Positions 35,447-44,511 of a DNA stretch of 64,000 nt are shown in pieces. The first letter of the stretch is position 1. Every line of letters begins with the position of its first letter. The DNA comes from Bilophila wadsworthia ATCC 49260 (GTDB taxonomy: Bacteria > Desulfobacterota > Desulfovibrionia > Desulfovibrionales > Desulfovibrionaceae): positions 90,093 through 154,092 of the forward strand of contig NZ_JNJP01000004.1 of the NCBI RefSeq assembly GCF_000701705.1, written 5' to 3'. A program made the position numbers and the translations under genes. The notes beneath the pieces are model-generated. The model had not been told where the DNA came from. It saw nothing but the letters and a program-made list of their open reading frames with translations, and did not search any database.

Positions 35447-37156
35447 CTAGACGAGGCTTCCGCCCTTCTTGGAATATTTCAGGATGCCCTCGGCACAGCG
35501 GTATCCCAAGGCGCCCACCGTGCCCGTGGGATTACAGCCGCCGTTGTGCGGGAAATTGCCCGCACCCACCACAAACAGGTTCTCGGCGTCCCAGTGTTGC
35601 AGGTAGGAGTTCACCACGCTGTCTTCCGGGCTCTTGCCCGTGATGGTGCCGCCCGTGTTGTGCGTGGTCTGGTACGGCACGATATTGTAATCCTTGGGGC
35701 TGGGCTTGGACGCCATGGCCTTCGGATTCATGGCCTTGGCCACCTCTTCGATTTTCTTGGTGATGTAATCGAAAAGCGCGCGGTCCTGATCGGTAAAGTT
35801 GTAGGTCATGCGCAAAAGAGGCAACCCGTAGGCATCCTTGTAGGTTTTATCCAAGGAAAGATAGTTGGCCTTGTAGGCGATGGATGCGCCCTGTGCCCCG
35901 ATGCCCAGAGAACGGTTGAAGTTGTACGCGGCGGCCTTCTTGAACTCCGAACCCCATGCGCGCGTGCCCGGAGGGGTGGCGTTGCTCTCAATGGGGCGTT
36001 TGCCGGTCTGCGTCAGCGAAATGACGCCGCCGTGGATGAACTTGAGATCGGAGTGATCGAAGTTGTCGGCGTTGAAGTCGTCATAACACATGCCGAGCGC
36101 GCCAGCCCCGGCAAAGAGGTTCATGGGTTCTTCAAAGAAGAGCGTCGCGCCGGGCGTAATCTGATAGCAGTAGCCCCTGCCCAGCGTGCCCTGCCCCGTT
36201 TTCGGATCATACTGCTTGCCGATCTTGGAAACCATGAGCAGCTTGGCGTTGTTCATCACATAGCTTGACAGCACCACCACGTCGGCGGGCTGGATGAACT
36301 CCTCCAGCGTCAGCGTGTCGATGTAACGGACGCCGGTGACCTTGTTTCCCTTCTTCAGAATCTCCACCACATTGGCATTGCAGCGGATTTCGCAGTTGCC
36401 CGTTTTTTCGGCCACGGGGATGAACGTATTGTTGGGTTCCGCCTTGGCGTCGTACTCGCAGCCGAAGCGCTCGCAGAACCCGCAGTACATGCATGGATTG
36501 TGCGTGATGCCGTCCGGCGTGGTATAGGGCTCGGAAGCGATGGCCGCCGGGATCATATACGGATGGCACCCCGTCTGCTTCGCCGCCGTCTCGAACTTGG
36601 ACAAAACGGGCGTTTTCACCAGAGGAGGCATGGCATACGGCTTGGAACGCTTTCCGCCGAAATACCCCGGCTCTCCGGCAACGCCGAGAGCCATCTCGAA
36701 AGCCGTATAATACGGCTCCATCTCGTCGTAGGTGAGGGGGTAATCCTGCAGGATATACTCCTTGCCCAGCTTGTTTTTGCCATACCGCTCATCCGTCATG
36801 GTCTTTATCTGGAAGTCATAGGGCGAGAAACGGAAATTCATGCCGTTCCAGTGCACGCCCGCACCGCCAAGGCCGTCGCCGAGCAGGAAAGAGCCGAGCT
36901 TGCGCATGGGCAAGGCCCGCATTTCTTCCGTATTGCGGAACGTAATCGTCTCTTTGGACAGATCCTGCATAAGCCCGTAATTGACGGCATACCGCCATTC
37001 ATCGTGGATATCCTGGAAATCCTCCACGCCCCTGCGGTCGCCGCGCTCAAGCCCAACGACGGAAAGCCCGGCTTTGGCGCATTCGGCAAGGGCGATGCCC
37101 CCGGTGAAGCCCACGCCCACAGTAACCACATTCACCTTTTTCAATTCTTTGGCCAT
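35447..37156 (-). CDS. GMC-family FAD oxidoreductase (catalytic subunit)
   Basis: 569 residues. The dinucleotide site VVTVGVGFTGGIALAE (residues 10-25) and GLERGD bind FAD. A cysteine-rich CMYCGFCERFGC lies mid-chain. The C-terminal GMC domain has THNTGGTITG and FPHNGGCNPTGTVGALGYR, carrying the active-site histidine and asparagine. It belongs with gluconate/sugar dehydrogenase large subunits, oxidising an alcohol or sugar hydroxyl. There is no own signal peptide; export would be by hitchhiking with the Tat-signal subunit encoded just upstream (14-base gap). The usual cytochrome c subunit is not encoded nearby. The substrate is unknown. Confidence 0.9.
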   Translation of the reverse strand: MAKELKKVNVVTVGVGFTGGIALAECAKAGLSVVGLERGDRRGVEDFQDIHDEWRYAVNYGLMQDLSKETITFRNTEEMRALPMRKLGSFLLGDGLGGAGVHWNGMNFRFSPYDFQIKTMTDERYGKNKLGKEYILQDYPLTYDEMEPYYTAFEMALGVAGEPGYFGGKRSKPYAMPPLVKTPVLSKFETAAKQTGCHPYMIPAAIASEPYTTPDGITHNPCMYCGFCERFGCEYDAKAEPNNTFIPVAEKTGNCEIRCNANVVEILKKGNKVTGVRYIDTLTLEEFIQPADVVVLSSYVMNNAKLLMVSKIGKQYDPKTGQGTLGRGYCYQITPGATLFFEEPMNLFAGAGALGMCYDDFNADNFDHSDLKFIHGGVISLTQTGKRPIESNATPPGTRAWGSEFKKAAAYNFNRSLGIGAQGASIAYKANYLSLDKTYKDAYGLPLLRMTYNFTDQDRALFDYITKKIEEVAKAMNPKAMASKPSPKDYNIVPYQTTHNTGGTITGKSPEDSVVNSYLQHWDAENLFVVGAGNFPHNGGCNPTGTVGALGYRCAEGILKYSKKGGSLV

Positions 37157-37170
37157 GTCGTTCTCCTTGA

Positions 37171-37902
37171 TTACTCCATGCTGGACAGGGACACGGGGGG
37201 CACCTTCTCAAACGTTTCGCTGGTCATGAGGTACGTGTAGGCCATCTGAGCCCCGGGGTACTCCTTCATGCGCCAGCCATCCATGTTGTTGTTGCCGTTG
37301 TACAGCGGGTCGGCATACGCACCCGCCAGAACGGCGTTTTTCAACAACGAGAAGAAATAGTCGGAGGTGAAGCCCTGCGTGGGGAGCTTCCCCGCCTCGC
37401 AGTCGATAAGGATCTGATCCTGCTCTGCCCCGCTCAACTGGGGGAAATCCTTCTTGAAGCGTTCCTGCGCGGCGCTGTTCAGCGCCAGAATGCCCTGCTT
37501 GAAGAGATCACGGCGCACAAGCGGCGTCTGATAGCCCTGGGTGGGAGCGCCCTTGAAGTGCGGCCCGGCGATGTATTCCCTCGCGTTGTAGCCGTAGGCG
37601 CCCGCAAGCTGGTTGTCGATGAAGTAAGGGACGGCCAGCTCTTTGGCCCCGGGGCCGAACTCGTCTTTGGGGAAAATCCGTTCGGCGGCCTCTGACAAGG
37701 TGGAAAAGTCCAGCTCGTTGGTGAAGAACATCCGAGCGCGGTTCAACGGATTGGCCGTAGCCGCGGCGTGCCCCGAATGGGCGTTTCCGCCCTGCTCCGC
37801 CGCCATGGAGACGGTCGAAAGGCCCAACGCCGCAGCAGCGCCGGTAACGAGGCCGGTGTACTGCAAAAACCTGCGTCTGCTGATATCTTTTTCATCAGGC
37901 AT
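37171..37902 (-). CDS. gluconate 2-dehydrogenase subunit 3 family protein with Tat signal
   Basis: 243 residues from ATG 37902 (MPDEKDISRRRFLQY), chosen for the GGAGG upstream. The twin-arginine motif SRRRFL and the following hydrophobic stretch (to about residue 34) direct folded export. The body resembles the small subunit of FAD-dependent gluconate/sugar dehydrogenases (FFTNELDFSTLSEAAERIFPKDEFGPGA, DNQLAGAYG). It chaperones and exports the GMC subunit at 35447. Together they form a periplasmic dehydrogenase feeding electrons to an unidentified carrier. Confidence 0.88.
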   Translation of the reverse strand: MPDEKDISRRRFLQYTGLVTGAAAALGLSTVSMAAEQGGNAHSGHAAATANPLNRARMFFTNELDFSTLSEAAERIFPKDEFGPGAKELAVPYFIDNQLAGAYGYNAREYIAGPHFKGAPTQGYQTPLVRRDLFKQGILALNSAAQERFKKDFPQLSGAEQDQILIDCEAGKLPTQGFTSDYFFSLLKNAVLAGAYADPLYNGNNNMDGWRMKEYPGAQMAYTYLMTSETFEKVPPVSLSSME

Positions 37903-38500
37903 AAGAACGCCCTCCTTTTCCTTCGACGCTAAGGTTTCCACAAAAATATAACTATGATTTTCAGATGTTGCATGAATCCGTATGCAACAGGCATATCACA
38001 TGACAATCCGTTAAGAATCGACGCGTTGTACGGCTGTCCGCATGTACTGCCAAAGGAACACACCTTTAACTTTATAACCCCACGCTATCTCCGGATAGAA
38101 AATAAAAACCTCATGGAGCCGCTTTACTTAAGAGGCCATTACCTTTCATCAGACGAAGAAAGAAAAAACATCAAAAAAACGGCGGCCTCAGCTTGTGGGG
38201 GCTGCGCCCTTTGTGAATGAAATGCACATACTGTTCATACCCGGTCCAGCCCTGTCCTTCTTTATCAAGCAATGAGGTCCATCAAAGATACACTTTATAT
38301 TATCGTATGTTATAAAACATTCTCTCACGACAGGCTCTCTGTCGGTAACATGTCCGGGGAGCACAGGAAAGGCTTCCTCCGTCCGGAATCCGGAGCTTTA
38401 TAAAAATTTTGTGAATTTTTTTATAAGCACATCACGTTGATTAACAGCGCCTTTTGCTGCGTGTGCGCACGAAGAAGCCCTTCTTCCGGGGGAAGCCAGC
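37903..38500. other. AT-rich intergenic region before the glycine reductase operon
   Basis: About 600 bases. An 88-codon plus-strand frame (37954-38220) exists but has no Shine-Dalgarno, no recognisable family and AT-rich codon use, so it is not called. The region should carry the minus-strand promoter for the GMC operon. No repeat or RNA gene is seen before the riboswitch. Confidence 0.5.
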
Positions 38501-38529
38501 TTGACTTTTTTTTCTCAAGCGGACATCCT
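38501..38529 (+). promoter_or_regulatory. candidate promoter of the grd operon
   Basis: TTGACT (38501-38506), 17-base spacer, CATCCT (38524-38529). The -10 box is weak, but the predicted start near 38536 falls just before the riboswitch. Confidence 0.35.
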
Positions 38530-38544
38530 GAAACCGTGGTAAGT

Positions 38545-38640
38545 GCTGCGAGAGAGATTCCGCTTTCCTATGGGGAGGCGGAAGCACCGAAGGGGCAACG
38601 CCGGAAGGCCGAAACTCTCAGGTCCCAGAATCGCGCATCT
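38545..38640 (+). ncRNA. glycine riboswitch (single aptamer)
   Basis: The stretch shows the glycine-riboswitch core: gcgagagaga, ggaggcggaagcaccgaag, gggcaacg, then gaaactctcaggtccc and a closing tcgc that pairs with the initial gcga. Only one aptamer is evident. Glycine binding would switch on genes below it, fitting the glycine reductase operon that starts at 38699. No clear terminator hairpin follows, so control may be at translation of grdX. Confidence 0.85.
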
Positions 38641-38698
38641 TCGTGCCGCTGAATCCGCTTGTGGAGACAGGGCGTGCCATTAAACCTCAGGTACGCGT

Positions 38699-39178
38699 AT
38701 GCTCTCCCCCATCCTTTTGACCAACAATCCCCGTTTTCAGGATTTGTCGCTCACGGGCATGGACATCACGTTCATTCCCGAGTGACCCGCCGCTGTCATT
38801 CGCGCGGCGCGCGACCTGATTCATAAGGGATGGCTTCTCGCCAACCACCCGCTGTACGGCAACTTCCTGCCTCATCAGATGCCCTACCGTTCGTTGGCAC
38901 TCATCCCCCGTGTCCGCTCCGGAGAACATCCGGCCGGAATCGATCTCACGTCTCTTCTTCTCATTGAACGGGCTCAGGCTCGTTACTATGATGTTGATCC
39001 TGCCCGTATGCCCGCGAGCCTTTCTGGCCGGGAGATGCAGGATTGCGCGTTTGTGGATGTGGAGCTTCTGCGTGCTACCATCGAGAGTTTGGGCGGCAGT
39101 ATCGAAAGCATTTCGAACCCGAACGGGAGCGGCATGGCGTACCCGCCCGGCCTGCTTCCGGACCACAAGGAGATGTAA
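38699..39178 (+). pseudogene. grdX: grdX, interrupted by an in-frame UGA at codon 29
   Basis: From ATG 38699 the frame reads MLSPILLTNNPRFQDL...ITFIPE, UGA (38783-38785), then PAAVIRAARDLIHKGWLLANHPLYG to TAA 39178, 160 codons in all. Both halves look like GrdX, the small protein of unknown role at the head of grd operons. A six-pair GC hairpin begins at 38788, three bases after the UGA, but its apical loop is closer than in typical bacterial SECIS elements. Either a nonsense mutation truncates GrdX or UGA is read as selenocysteine; this operon needs Sec insertion anyway. GrdX is not known as a selenoprotein, so mutation is the simpler view. The end overlaps the grdE Shine-Dalgarno. Confidence 0.7.
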
Positions 39179-39179
39179 C

Positions 39180-40466
39180 GTGAAACTGGAACTGCACCGC
39201 ATCAGTGTCGGCAAGCTGGCCTTCGGCGCACAGACGGGCGTTAGCGGCGGCGTGCTGACCATCAACAAGGATGAACTGGCATCGCTGCTGTTGCAGGACG
39301 ACCGGCTTTCCGCCGTCGCCGTCGACGTGGCCCACCCTGGTGAAAACGTGCGCATCATGCCGGTCAAGGACGCCATCGAGCCCCGCTGCAAGCTGGAAGG
39401 CCCGGGCGAAGTCTTCCCCGGCTGGATAGGCGATGTGGAAAACGCCGGCGAAGGCAAAACGCTCGTCTTGGGCGGCATGGCCGTGCTGACCACGGGCCGC
39501 GTGGTGGCCCCTCAGGAAGGCATCGTGGACATGTCCGGCCCCGGTGCGGACTACACGCCGTTCTCCCGGACCTGCAACGTGGTCCTGTCCTTCGACACCG
39601 CCGAAGATCTGGAGCCCCACCAGCGCGAGGCCTGCTACCGTATTGCCGGGCTCAAGGCCGCCCATTATCTGGCCTCCGCCTGCAAGGACGCCGCCGCCGA
39701 CAGCGTGGAAGCCTACGACTTCCCACCGCTGGCCGAGGCCATGCACCAGCATCCCGGCCTGCCCAAGGTCGCCTATATGTACATGCTCCAGTCGCAGGGC
39801 CTGCTGCACGACACGTGGGTCTACGGCGTGGACGCCAAACGCATCCTGCCCACGATGATCAGCCCTACCGAACTGATGGACGGCGCGATCATCTCCGGCA
39901 ACTGCGTCTCGGCCTGCGACAAGAACAATACGTATGTCCATCTGAACAACCCCGTGGTCAAAAGCCTCTATGAGCACCACGGCAAGGATCTCAATTTCGT
40001 GGGCGTCATCATCACCAACGAAAACGTGACGCTGGCGGACAAGAAGCGCAGTTCCTCCTACGCGGTGAAGCTGGCCCGTATGCTGGGCGTGGACGCCGTG
40101 GTCATCAGCGAGGAAGGTTTCGGCAACCCCGACGCCGACCTCATCATGAACTGCCGCAAGTCCGAACAGGCGGGCATCAAGACCGTGCTCATCACGGATG
40201 AATACGCCGGGCGCGACGGCTCCAGCCAGTCGCTGGCCGACTCCTGCCCCGAAGGCGACGCGTGCGTCACAGCGGGCAACGCCAATGAAATCATTGTCCT
40301 GCCGCCTATGGACAAGCTCATCGGCGATCAGGCTCCGGCGGAAACCATTGCCGGCGGCTTCTTCGGCTCCGTCCGCGAAGACGGCAGCCTTGAAGTGGAA
40401 TTGCAGGCCATTCTGGGCGCCACCAACGAACTGGGCTTCAACCGCATCGGCGGACGCACCCTGTAG
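39180..40466 (+). CDS. grdE: glycine reductase component B, GrdE proprotein
   Basis: 428 residues from GTG 39180, after AAGGAG within the grdX end. The frame is open upstream but the family starts at VKLELHRISVGKLAFG. The GrdE precursor is cleaved at Asn-Cys in SGNCVSACDKNNTY; Cys242 would become the pyruvoyl group that forms a Schiff base with the substrate amine. The two fragments join selenoprotein GrdB as substrate-binding component B. Specificity (glycine, sarcosine or betaine) lies here. The glycine riboswitch and lone grdE-grdB pair favour glycine. Confidence 0.95.
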   Translation: MKLELHRISVGKLAFGAQTGVSGGVLTINKDELASLLLQDDRLSAVAVDVAHPGENVRIMPVKDAIEPRCKLEGPGEVFPGWIGDVENAGEGKTLVLGGMAVLTTGRVVAPQEGIVDMSGPGADYTPFSRTCNVVLSFDTAEDLEPHQREACYRIAGLKAAHYLASACKDAAADSVEAYDFPPLAEAMHQHPGLPKVAYMYMLQSQGLLHDTWVYGVDAKRILPTMISPTELMDGAIISGNCVSACDKNNTYVHLNNPVVKSLYEHHGKDLNFVGVIITNENVTLADKKRSSSYAVKLARMLGVDAVVISEEGFGNPDADLIMNCRKSEQAGIKTVLITDEYAGRDGSSQSLADSCPEGDACVTAGNANEIIVLPPMDKLIGDQAPAETIAGGFFGSVREDGSLEVELQAILGATNELGFNRIGGRTL

Positions 40467-40504
40467 CCCGGCCGGACCGGCGCAGCACCGTGCAGGAGAT
40501 CATC

Positions 40505-41809
40505 ATGGCATATAAGCTTGTTCATTATATCAATCAGTTTTTTGCCGGTATCGGCGGCGAGGACAAGGCTGACGTCTCTCCCGAGGTCCGGGACGGCATC
40601 GTGGGGCCCGGCATGGCCTTCAAAGCCGCCTTCAACGGCGAAGCCGAAATCGTGGCCACCTTCATCTGCGGCGACAACTACTGTGCCAACCATCTGGACG
40701 ACGTGGCCGCCCACATGGTGGAAACCGTGAAAGCCTATGGAGCCGACGGCCTGATCGCCGGTCCGGCCTTCAATGCGGGCCGTTACGGTACCGCCTGCGG
40801 GGCCGTGTGCGCCGCCGTGGCCAAGGAACTCCAGCTCCCCGTGGTCAGCGGCATGTACCGCGAAAGCCCGGGCGTCGACTTGTACCGCAAGGAAGTGACC
40901 ATCGTCGAAACAGCCGACAGCGCCCGGGGCATGGGCAAGGCCGTGCCCGCCATGGCCGCCGTCATGCTCAAGCTGCTCAAGGGCGAGGAGATCGCCGATC
41001 CTGAAGCGGCCGGCGTCTTCCCCAAGGGCATCCGCAAGAACATGTTCTATGAACAGCCCGGCGCGGAACGCGCTGTGCAGATGCTCATCAAGAAACTCAA
41101 CGGCGAAGCGTTCCGCACCGAATACCCCATGCCTGTGTTCGACCGCGTTGAGCCCCGCCCGGCTATCGCCGCCATCAGCAAGGCCACCATCGCCATCGTC
41201 ACCTCGGGCGGCATCGTGCCGTTCGGCAACCCGGATCACATTGCGGCCTCCTCAGCCCAGAACTACGGCGCATACGACCTTGACGGCGTCACCGACCTCC
41301 GCAAGGGCGAATACATGACCGCCCACGGCGGCTACGATCAGACCTATGCCAATGCGGACCCGGACCGCGTCCTGCCCATCGACGTGCTGCGCGATCTGGA
41401 AAAGGAAGGCAAAATCGGCAAGCTCTACCATGTGTTCTACAGTACCGTCGGCAACGGCACGTCCGTAGCCAACGCCCGCAAGTTCGGCACGGAAATAGGC
41501 TCTCAGCTCAAGGCCGCGCATGTGGACGGGGTTATCCTCACCTCCACCTGAGGCACATGCACGCGTTGCGGTGCAACGCTCGCCAAGAGCATCGAAGATA
41601 CGGCTGATGTCCCTGTCGTGCATATGTGTACCATCGTTCCCATTTCGTTGAGCATCGGGGCCAACCGCATCGTGCCCACAGTGTCCATCCCGCACCCGCT
41701 GGGCAATCCGGAACTGCGGCCCGAAGAAGAAAAGCAACTGCGCCGCGAGCTCGTGGATAAGGCCCTGTATGCCTTGTCTACCGACGTGGACGGGCAGACG
41801 GTGTTTTAA
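40505..41809 (+). CDS. grdB: glycine reductase component B selenoprotein GrdB
   Basis: 434 residues from ATG 40505 (AGGAG seven bases upstream) to TAA 41809, reading UGA 41549-41551 as selenocysteine (residue 349). The context TST-U-GTCTRCG is the known GrdB redox site, and homology continues for about 85 residues past the UGA (PLGNPELRPEEEKQLRREL). With GrdE it attacks glycine and yields carboxymethylated selenoprotein A. A hairpin just after the UGA serves as SECIS. An annotation stopping at 41551 would lose the active site. Confidence 0.95.
41552..41590 (+). promoter_or_regulatory. SECIS-like hairpin of grdB
   Basis: Six-pair stem CGTTGC/GCAACG (41564-41569 with 41573-41578) with apical GGT, eighteen bases after the UGA. 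Position and GU-containing loop fit bacterial selenocysteine insertion elements bound by SelB. Confidence 0.65.
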
Positions 41810-42027
41810 GCCCATGTGCCCCGGCGGTGTGCCGGGGACCTGAAAGGAGGGGCATGGCGTATGCGCCTGCCCCGCCGCTTCGGCCCGCAAGGGGTTCGCC
41901 TTCATTCCCTGCGTGCGGTACTGGCGTTTTACGGACAAGGCACGGACGCCGGGGCATCGTTTCGGCATCCCCAAACGCACTCCCCGCAACGCCATTGCCG
42001 ACACACCGCCGCAAAAGGAACTGTAGA

Positions 42028-42942
42028 ATGGAAAAACGTGAATTGGTCATCATCGGCGCGGGGCCCGCTGGACTTTCCGCCGCCATCTACGGCAAGCGCG
42101 CCGGACTCGATACCCTCGTACTGGAAAAAGGACGCCCCGGCGGGCAGGTTCTGATCACGAGCAAGATTGAAAACTATCCCGGCATACTGGATGGCACTGG
42201 CTCCGGGCTGGCGAACGCCTTCCGCACCCATGCCGAGCATTTCAAGGCCGAATTCCGCACCGCTTCCGTGCAGAAACTGGAAGTTCGCGACGGCGAGAAG
42301 ATCATCACGCTCAAAGACGGTTCCGAAATCGCCGCCGGAGCGGTCATCGTGGCCAGCGGGGCCAGCTTCCGCAAGCAGGGCTGCCCCGGCGAAAGCACGT
42401 ACACGGGCATGGGCGTTTCCTACTGCGCCGTATGCGACGCGGCGTTCTTCGAGGAGCTGGAAGTAGCCGTCATCGGCGGCGGCAATACGGCTGTGGAAGA
42501 AGCCTGCTACCTTACGGGGTTCGCCTCAAAAGTTTATCTGGTGCACCGCCGCGATCAGTTCCGCGCCGACAAGATGGTTGTCGATCACGCCCTGAACAAC
42601 CCCAAAATCGTGCCCGTCATGGACTCTGTGCTGGAATCCATCGAAGGCAGCGACATTGTGGAAAAAATCGTAGTACGCAACGTCAAGACCAACGAAAAGC
42701 GGGAGATTCCGCTAAGCGGCGTATTCATCTTCATCGGCACCTTGCCCAACGACGAATACGTGCATGACCTGCTGCAAAAGGATGAAGGCGGCTGGATCGT
42801 CACCGACGCCAGCCTGCAGACCTCCGTGCCCGGCATTTTCGCCGCCGGAGACGTGCGCGACACCTCGCTCCGTCAGGTGGTGACCGCCGCCGGAGACGGT
42901 GCGCGGGCCGCCATGTCCGCCTACGCCTATCTGCAACGCTAA
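42028..42942 (+). CDS. trxB: thioredoxin reductase of the glycine reductase operon
   Basis: 304 residues from ATG 42028. FAD motif GAGPAGLSAAIYGKRAG, redox pair CAVC (Cys133, Cys136) and NADPH motif GGGNTAVEEA are all present. It ends AAGDVRDTSLRQVVTAAGDGA as usual. It reduces TrxA, which in turn regenerates the selenoprotein A/GrdB redox centres. An in-frame ATG at 41854 with a stronger AAAGGAGG would add 58 arginine/proline-rich residues. Family alignment favours 42028, and 218 bases separate it from grdB. Confidence 0.93.
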   Translation: MEKRELVIIGAGPAGLSAAIYGKRAGLDTLVLEKGRPGGQVLITSKIENYPGILDGTGSGLANAFRTHAEHFKAEFRTASVQKLEVRDGEKIITLKDGSEIAAGAVIVASGASFRKQGCPGESTYTGMGVSYCAVCDAAFFEELEVAVIGGGNTAVEEACYLTGFASKVYLVHRRDQFRADKMVVDHALNNPKIVPVMDSVLESIEGSDIVEKIVVRNVKTNEKREIPLSGVFIFIGTLPNDEYVHDLLQKDEGGWIVTDASLQTSVPGIFAAGDVRDTSLRQVVTAAGDGARAAMSAYAYLQR

Positions 42943-42967
42943 CCCGGCACGCCAAGGAGGATGAGAT

Positions 42968-44503
42968 ATGGCCACAGCTGGCATCAAGGCCGCAGCCTAC
43001 TGCCTGAACTTCGCCCCCGAACTGGCCCTGCACTACGGCGGCACGCCCGCTCAGGAGCGCAAGAGCAAACCGGATTCCGAATTCCTGCGCGCATTGCCGG
43101 AGCACGCCCAAACCTATGAGGAAGCGCAAGCCTACGCGCCCAACAAAACCTATATCGGCGCCATGAGCATCGACGAGCTCGAAAAGGCTCCCGCGCCGTG
43201 GATCGACAATCTGGGTACGCCGGAGCGTTTCGGCACGTTCGGTGAAATCATGCCCGAAGACGAATTCCTCGGGCTCATGGACATCTGCGACGTTTTTGAC
43301 CTCATCTGGCTGGAAGAAGGCTTCGCCGCCTCCGTTGCGGAAAAGCTGGCCCAGAACCCCGTAATCGGGGAAAAACAGCTGGCCAGGCTGGAAAAAGGCC
43401 GCCCGGAGTCGGACATTCTGGACGTGGTGGAAAAACAGCACGCCCTGCCCCTCTACTCTGAAGGCAGGCTGGCGGGCTGCTGCCGCCGCGCTCACGATAC
43501 GGACGAAAACCTCGAAGCCGGCATCATGCTGGAAAACTTGTCCTGTAAGGCCAGCGGCGTGCTCGCCCTGCTGCACCTCATCAAAAACGCCGGGCTTTCT
43601 CCCTCGGACATCGACTTCGTCGTCGAATGCTCCGAGGAAGCCGTGGGCGACGCCATGCAGCGCGGCGGCGGCAACATGGCCAAAGCATTGGCCGAAATAG
43701 CCGAATGCGGCAACGCCAGCGGTTTTGACGTACGCGGCTTCTGCGCCGGGCCCGTGGCCTCCGTCATCACCGCCGCAAGCATGGCGGCCTGCGGTGCGCG
43801 CGCCAACGTGGCCGTGGTCAGCGGCGGCTCCGTGCCCAAGCTGTACATGAACGCCCGTGATCATGTGAAGAAGGACGTGAAGGCTCTGGAAAACTGCATC
43901 GGCAGCTTCGCGCTGCTGATCACGCCCGACGACGGGCAGACGCCGGTTATCCGTCTCGACTCTTTGGGCAAGCATACCGTCGGCGCGGGCGCGGCTCCTC
44001 AGGCCATCACTTCCGCTTTGACCTTCGAGCCGCTCCAGAAGGCGGGGCTCAAGATGACGGACGTGGACAAATATGCGCCCGAACTGCACAACGCCGAAAT
44101 CACCCTGCCCGCCGGGGCGGGTAACGTGCCCGAGGCCAACTATAAGATGATCGCCGCCCTGTCCGTCATGAAGGGGCAGATCGAACGGGCGGACATCCCG
44201 AAATTCGTGGCCGAACGCGGTATGCCGGGATTCGTCCCCACGCAGGGGCACATCCCCTCGGGCGTTCCCTATATCGGCCACGCGCTGGAAGCCCTCAAAG
44301 CGGGGACCATCAAACGGGCCATGATCATCGGCAAGGGCAGCCTCTTCCTCGGCCGCCTGACCAATCTTGCCGACGGCGCGTCCTTTATTATGGAAGGCCC
44401 CGGTGCGGGTACGGAACCCGCGCAGGGCGTGAGCCAGAGCGATGTGACGGAAATGCTGCTTGCCGCCCTGTCCGACGTGGCGGCCAACCTGCAAAAAGGC
44501 TAG
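42968..44503 (+). CDS. grdC: glycine reductase component C, beta subunit
   Basis: 511 residues, starting MATAGIKAAAYCLNFAPELALHYGG, the GrdC signature. AAGGAGGATG lies upstream, 25 bases after trxB. The protein has a thiolase/FabH-like fold. Together with GrdD it converts carboxymethyl-selenoprotein A, through an enzyme-bound acetyl thioester, to acetyl phosphate. Acetyl phosphate would yield ATP through acetate kinase, which is not in this window. Confidence 0.95.
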   Translation: MATAGIKAAAYCLNFAPELALHYGGTPAQERKSKPDSEFLRALPEHAQTYEEAQAYAPNKTYIGAMSIDELEKAPAPWIDNLGTPERFGTFGEIMPEDEFLGLMDICDVFDLIWLEEGFAASVAEKLAQNPVIGEKQLARLEKGRPESDILDVVEKQHALPLYSEGRLAGCCRRAHDTDENLEAGIMLENLSCKASGVLALLHLIKNAGLSPSDIDFVVECSEEAVGDAMQRGGGNMAKALAEIAECGNASGFDVRGFCAGPVASVITAASMAACGARANVAVVSGGSVPKLYMNARDHVKKDVKALENCIGSFALLITPDDGQTPVIRLDSLGKHTVGAGAAPQAITSALTFEPLQKAGLKMTDVDKYAPELHNAEITLPAGAGNVPEANYKMIAALSVMKGQIERADIPKFVAERGMPGFVPTQGHIPSGVPYIGHALEALKAGTIKRAMIIGKGSLFLGRLTNLADGASFIMEGPGAGTEPAQGVSQSDVTEMLLAALSDVAANLQKG

Positions 44504-44511
44504 GAGGCGCT

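Noticed and set aside
37954..38220. 88-codon plus-strand ORF ending CGGCALCE
   Set aside because: No Shine-Dalgarno, AT-rich codon use and no family resemblance; lies in a regulatory intergenic region.
41552..41820. Separate small gene after the grdB UGA
   Set aside because: It is the C-terminal part of GrdB after selenocysteine, in the same frame and with the family motif.
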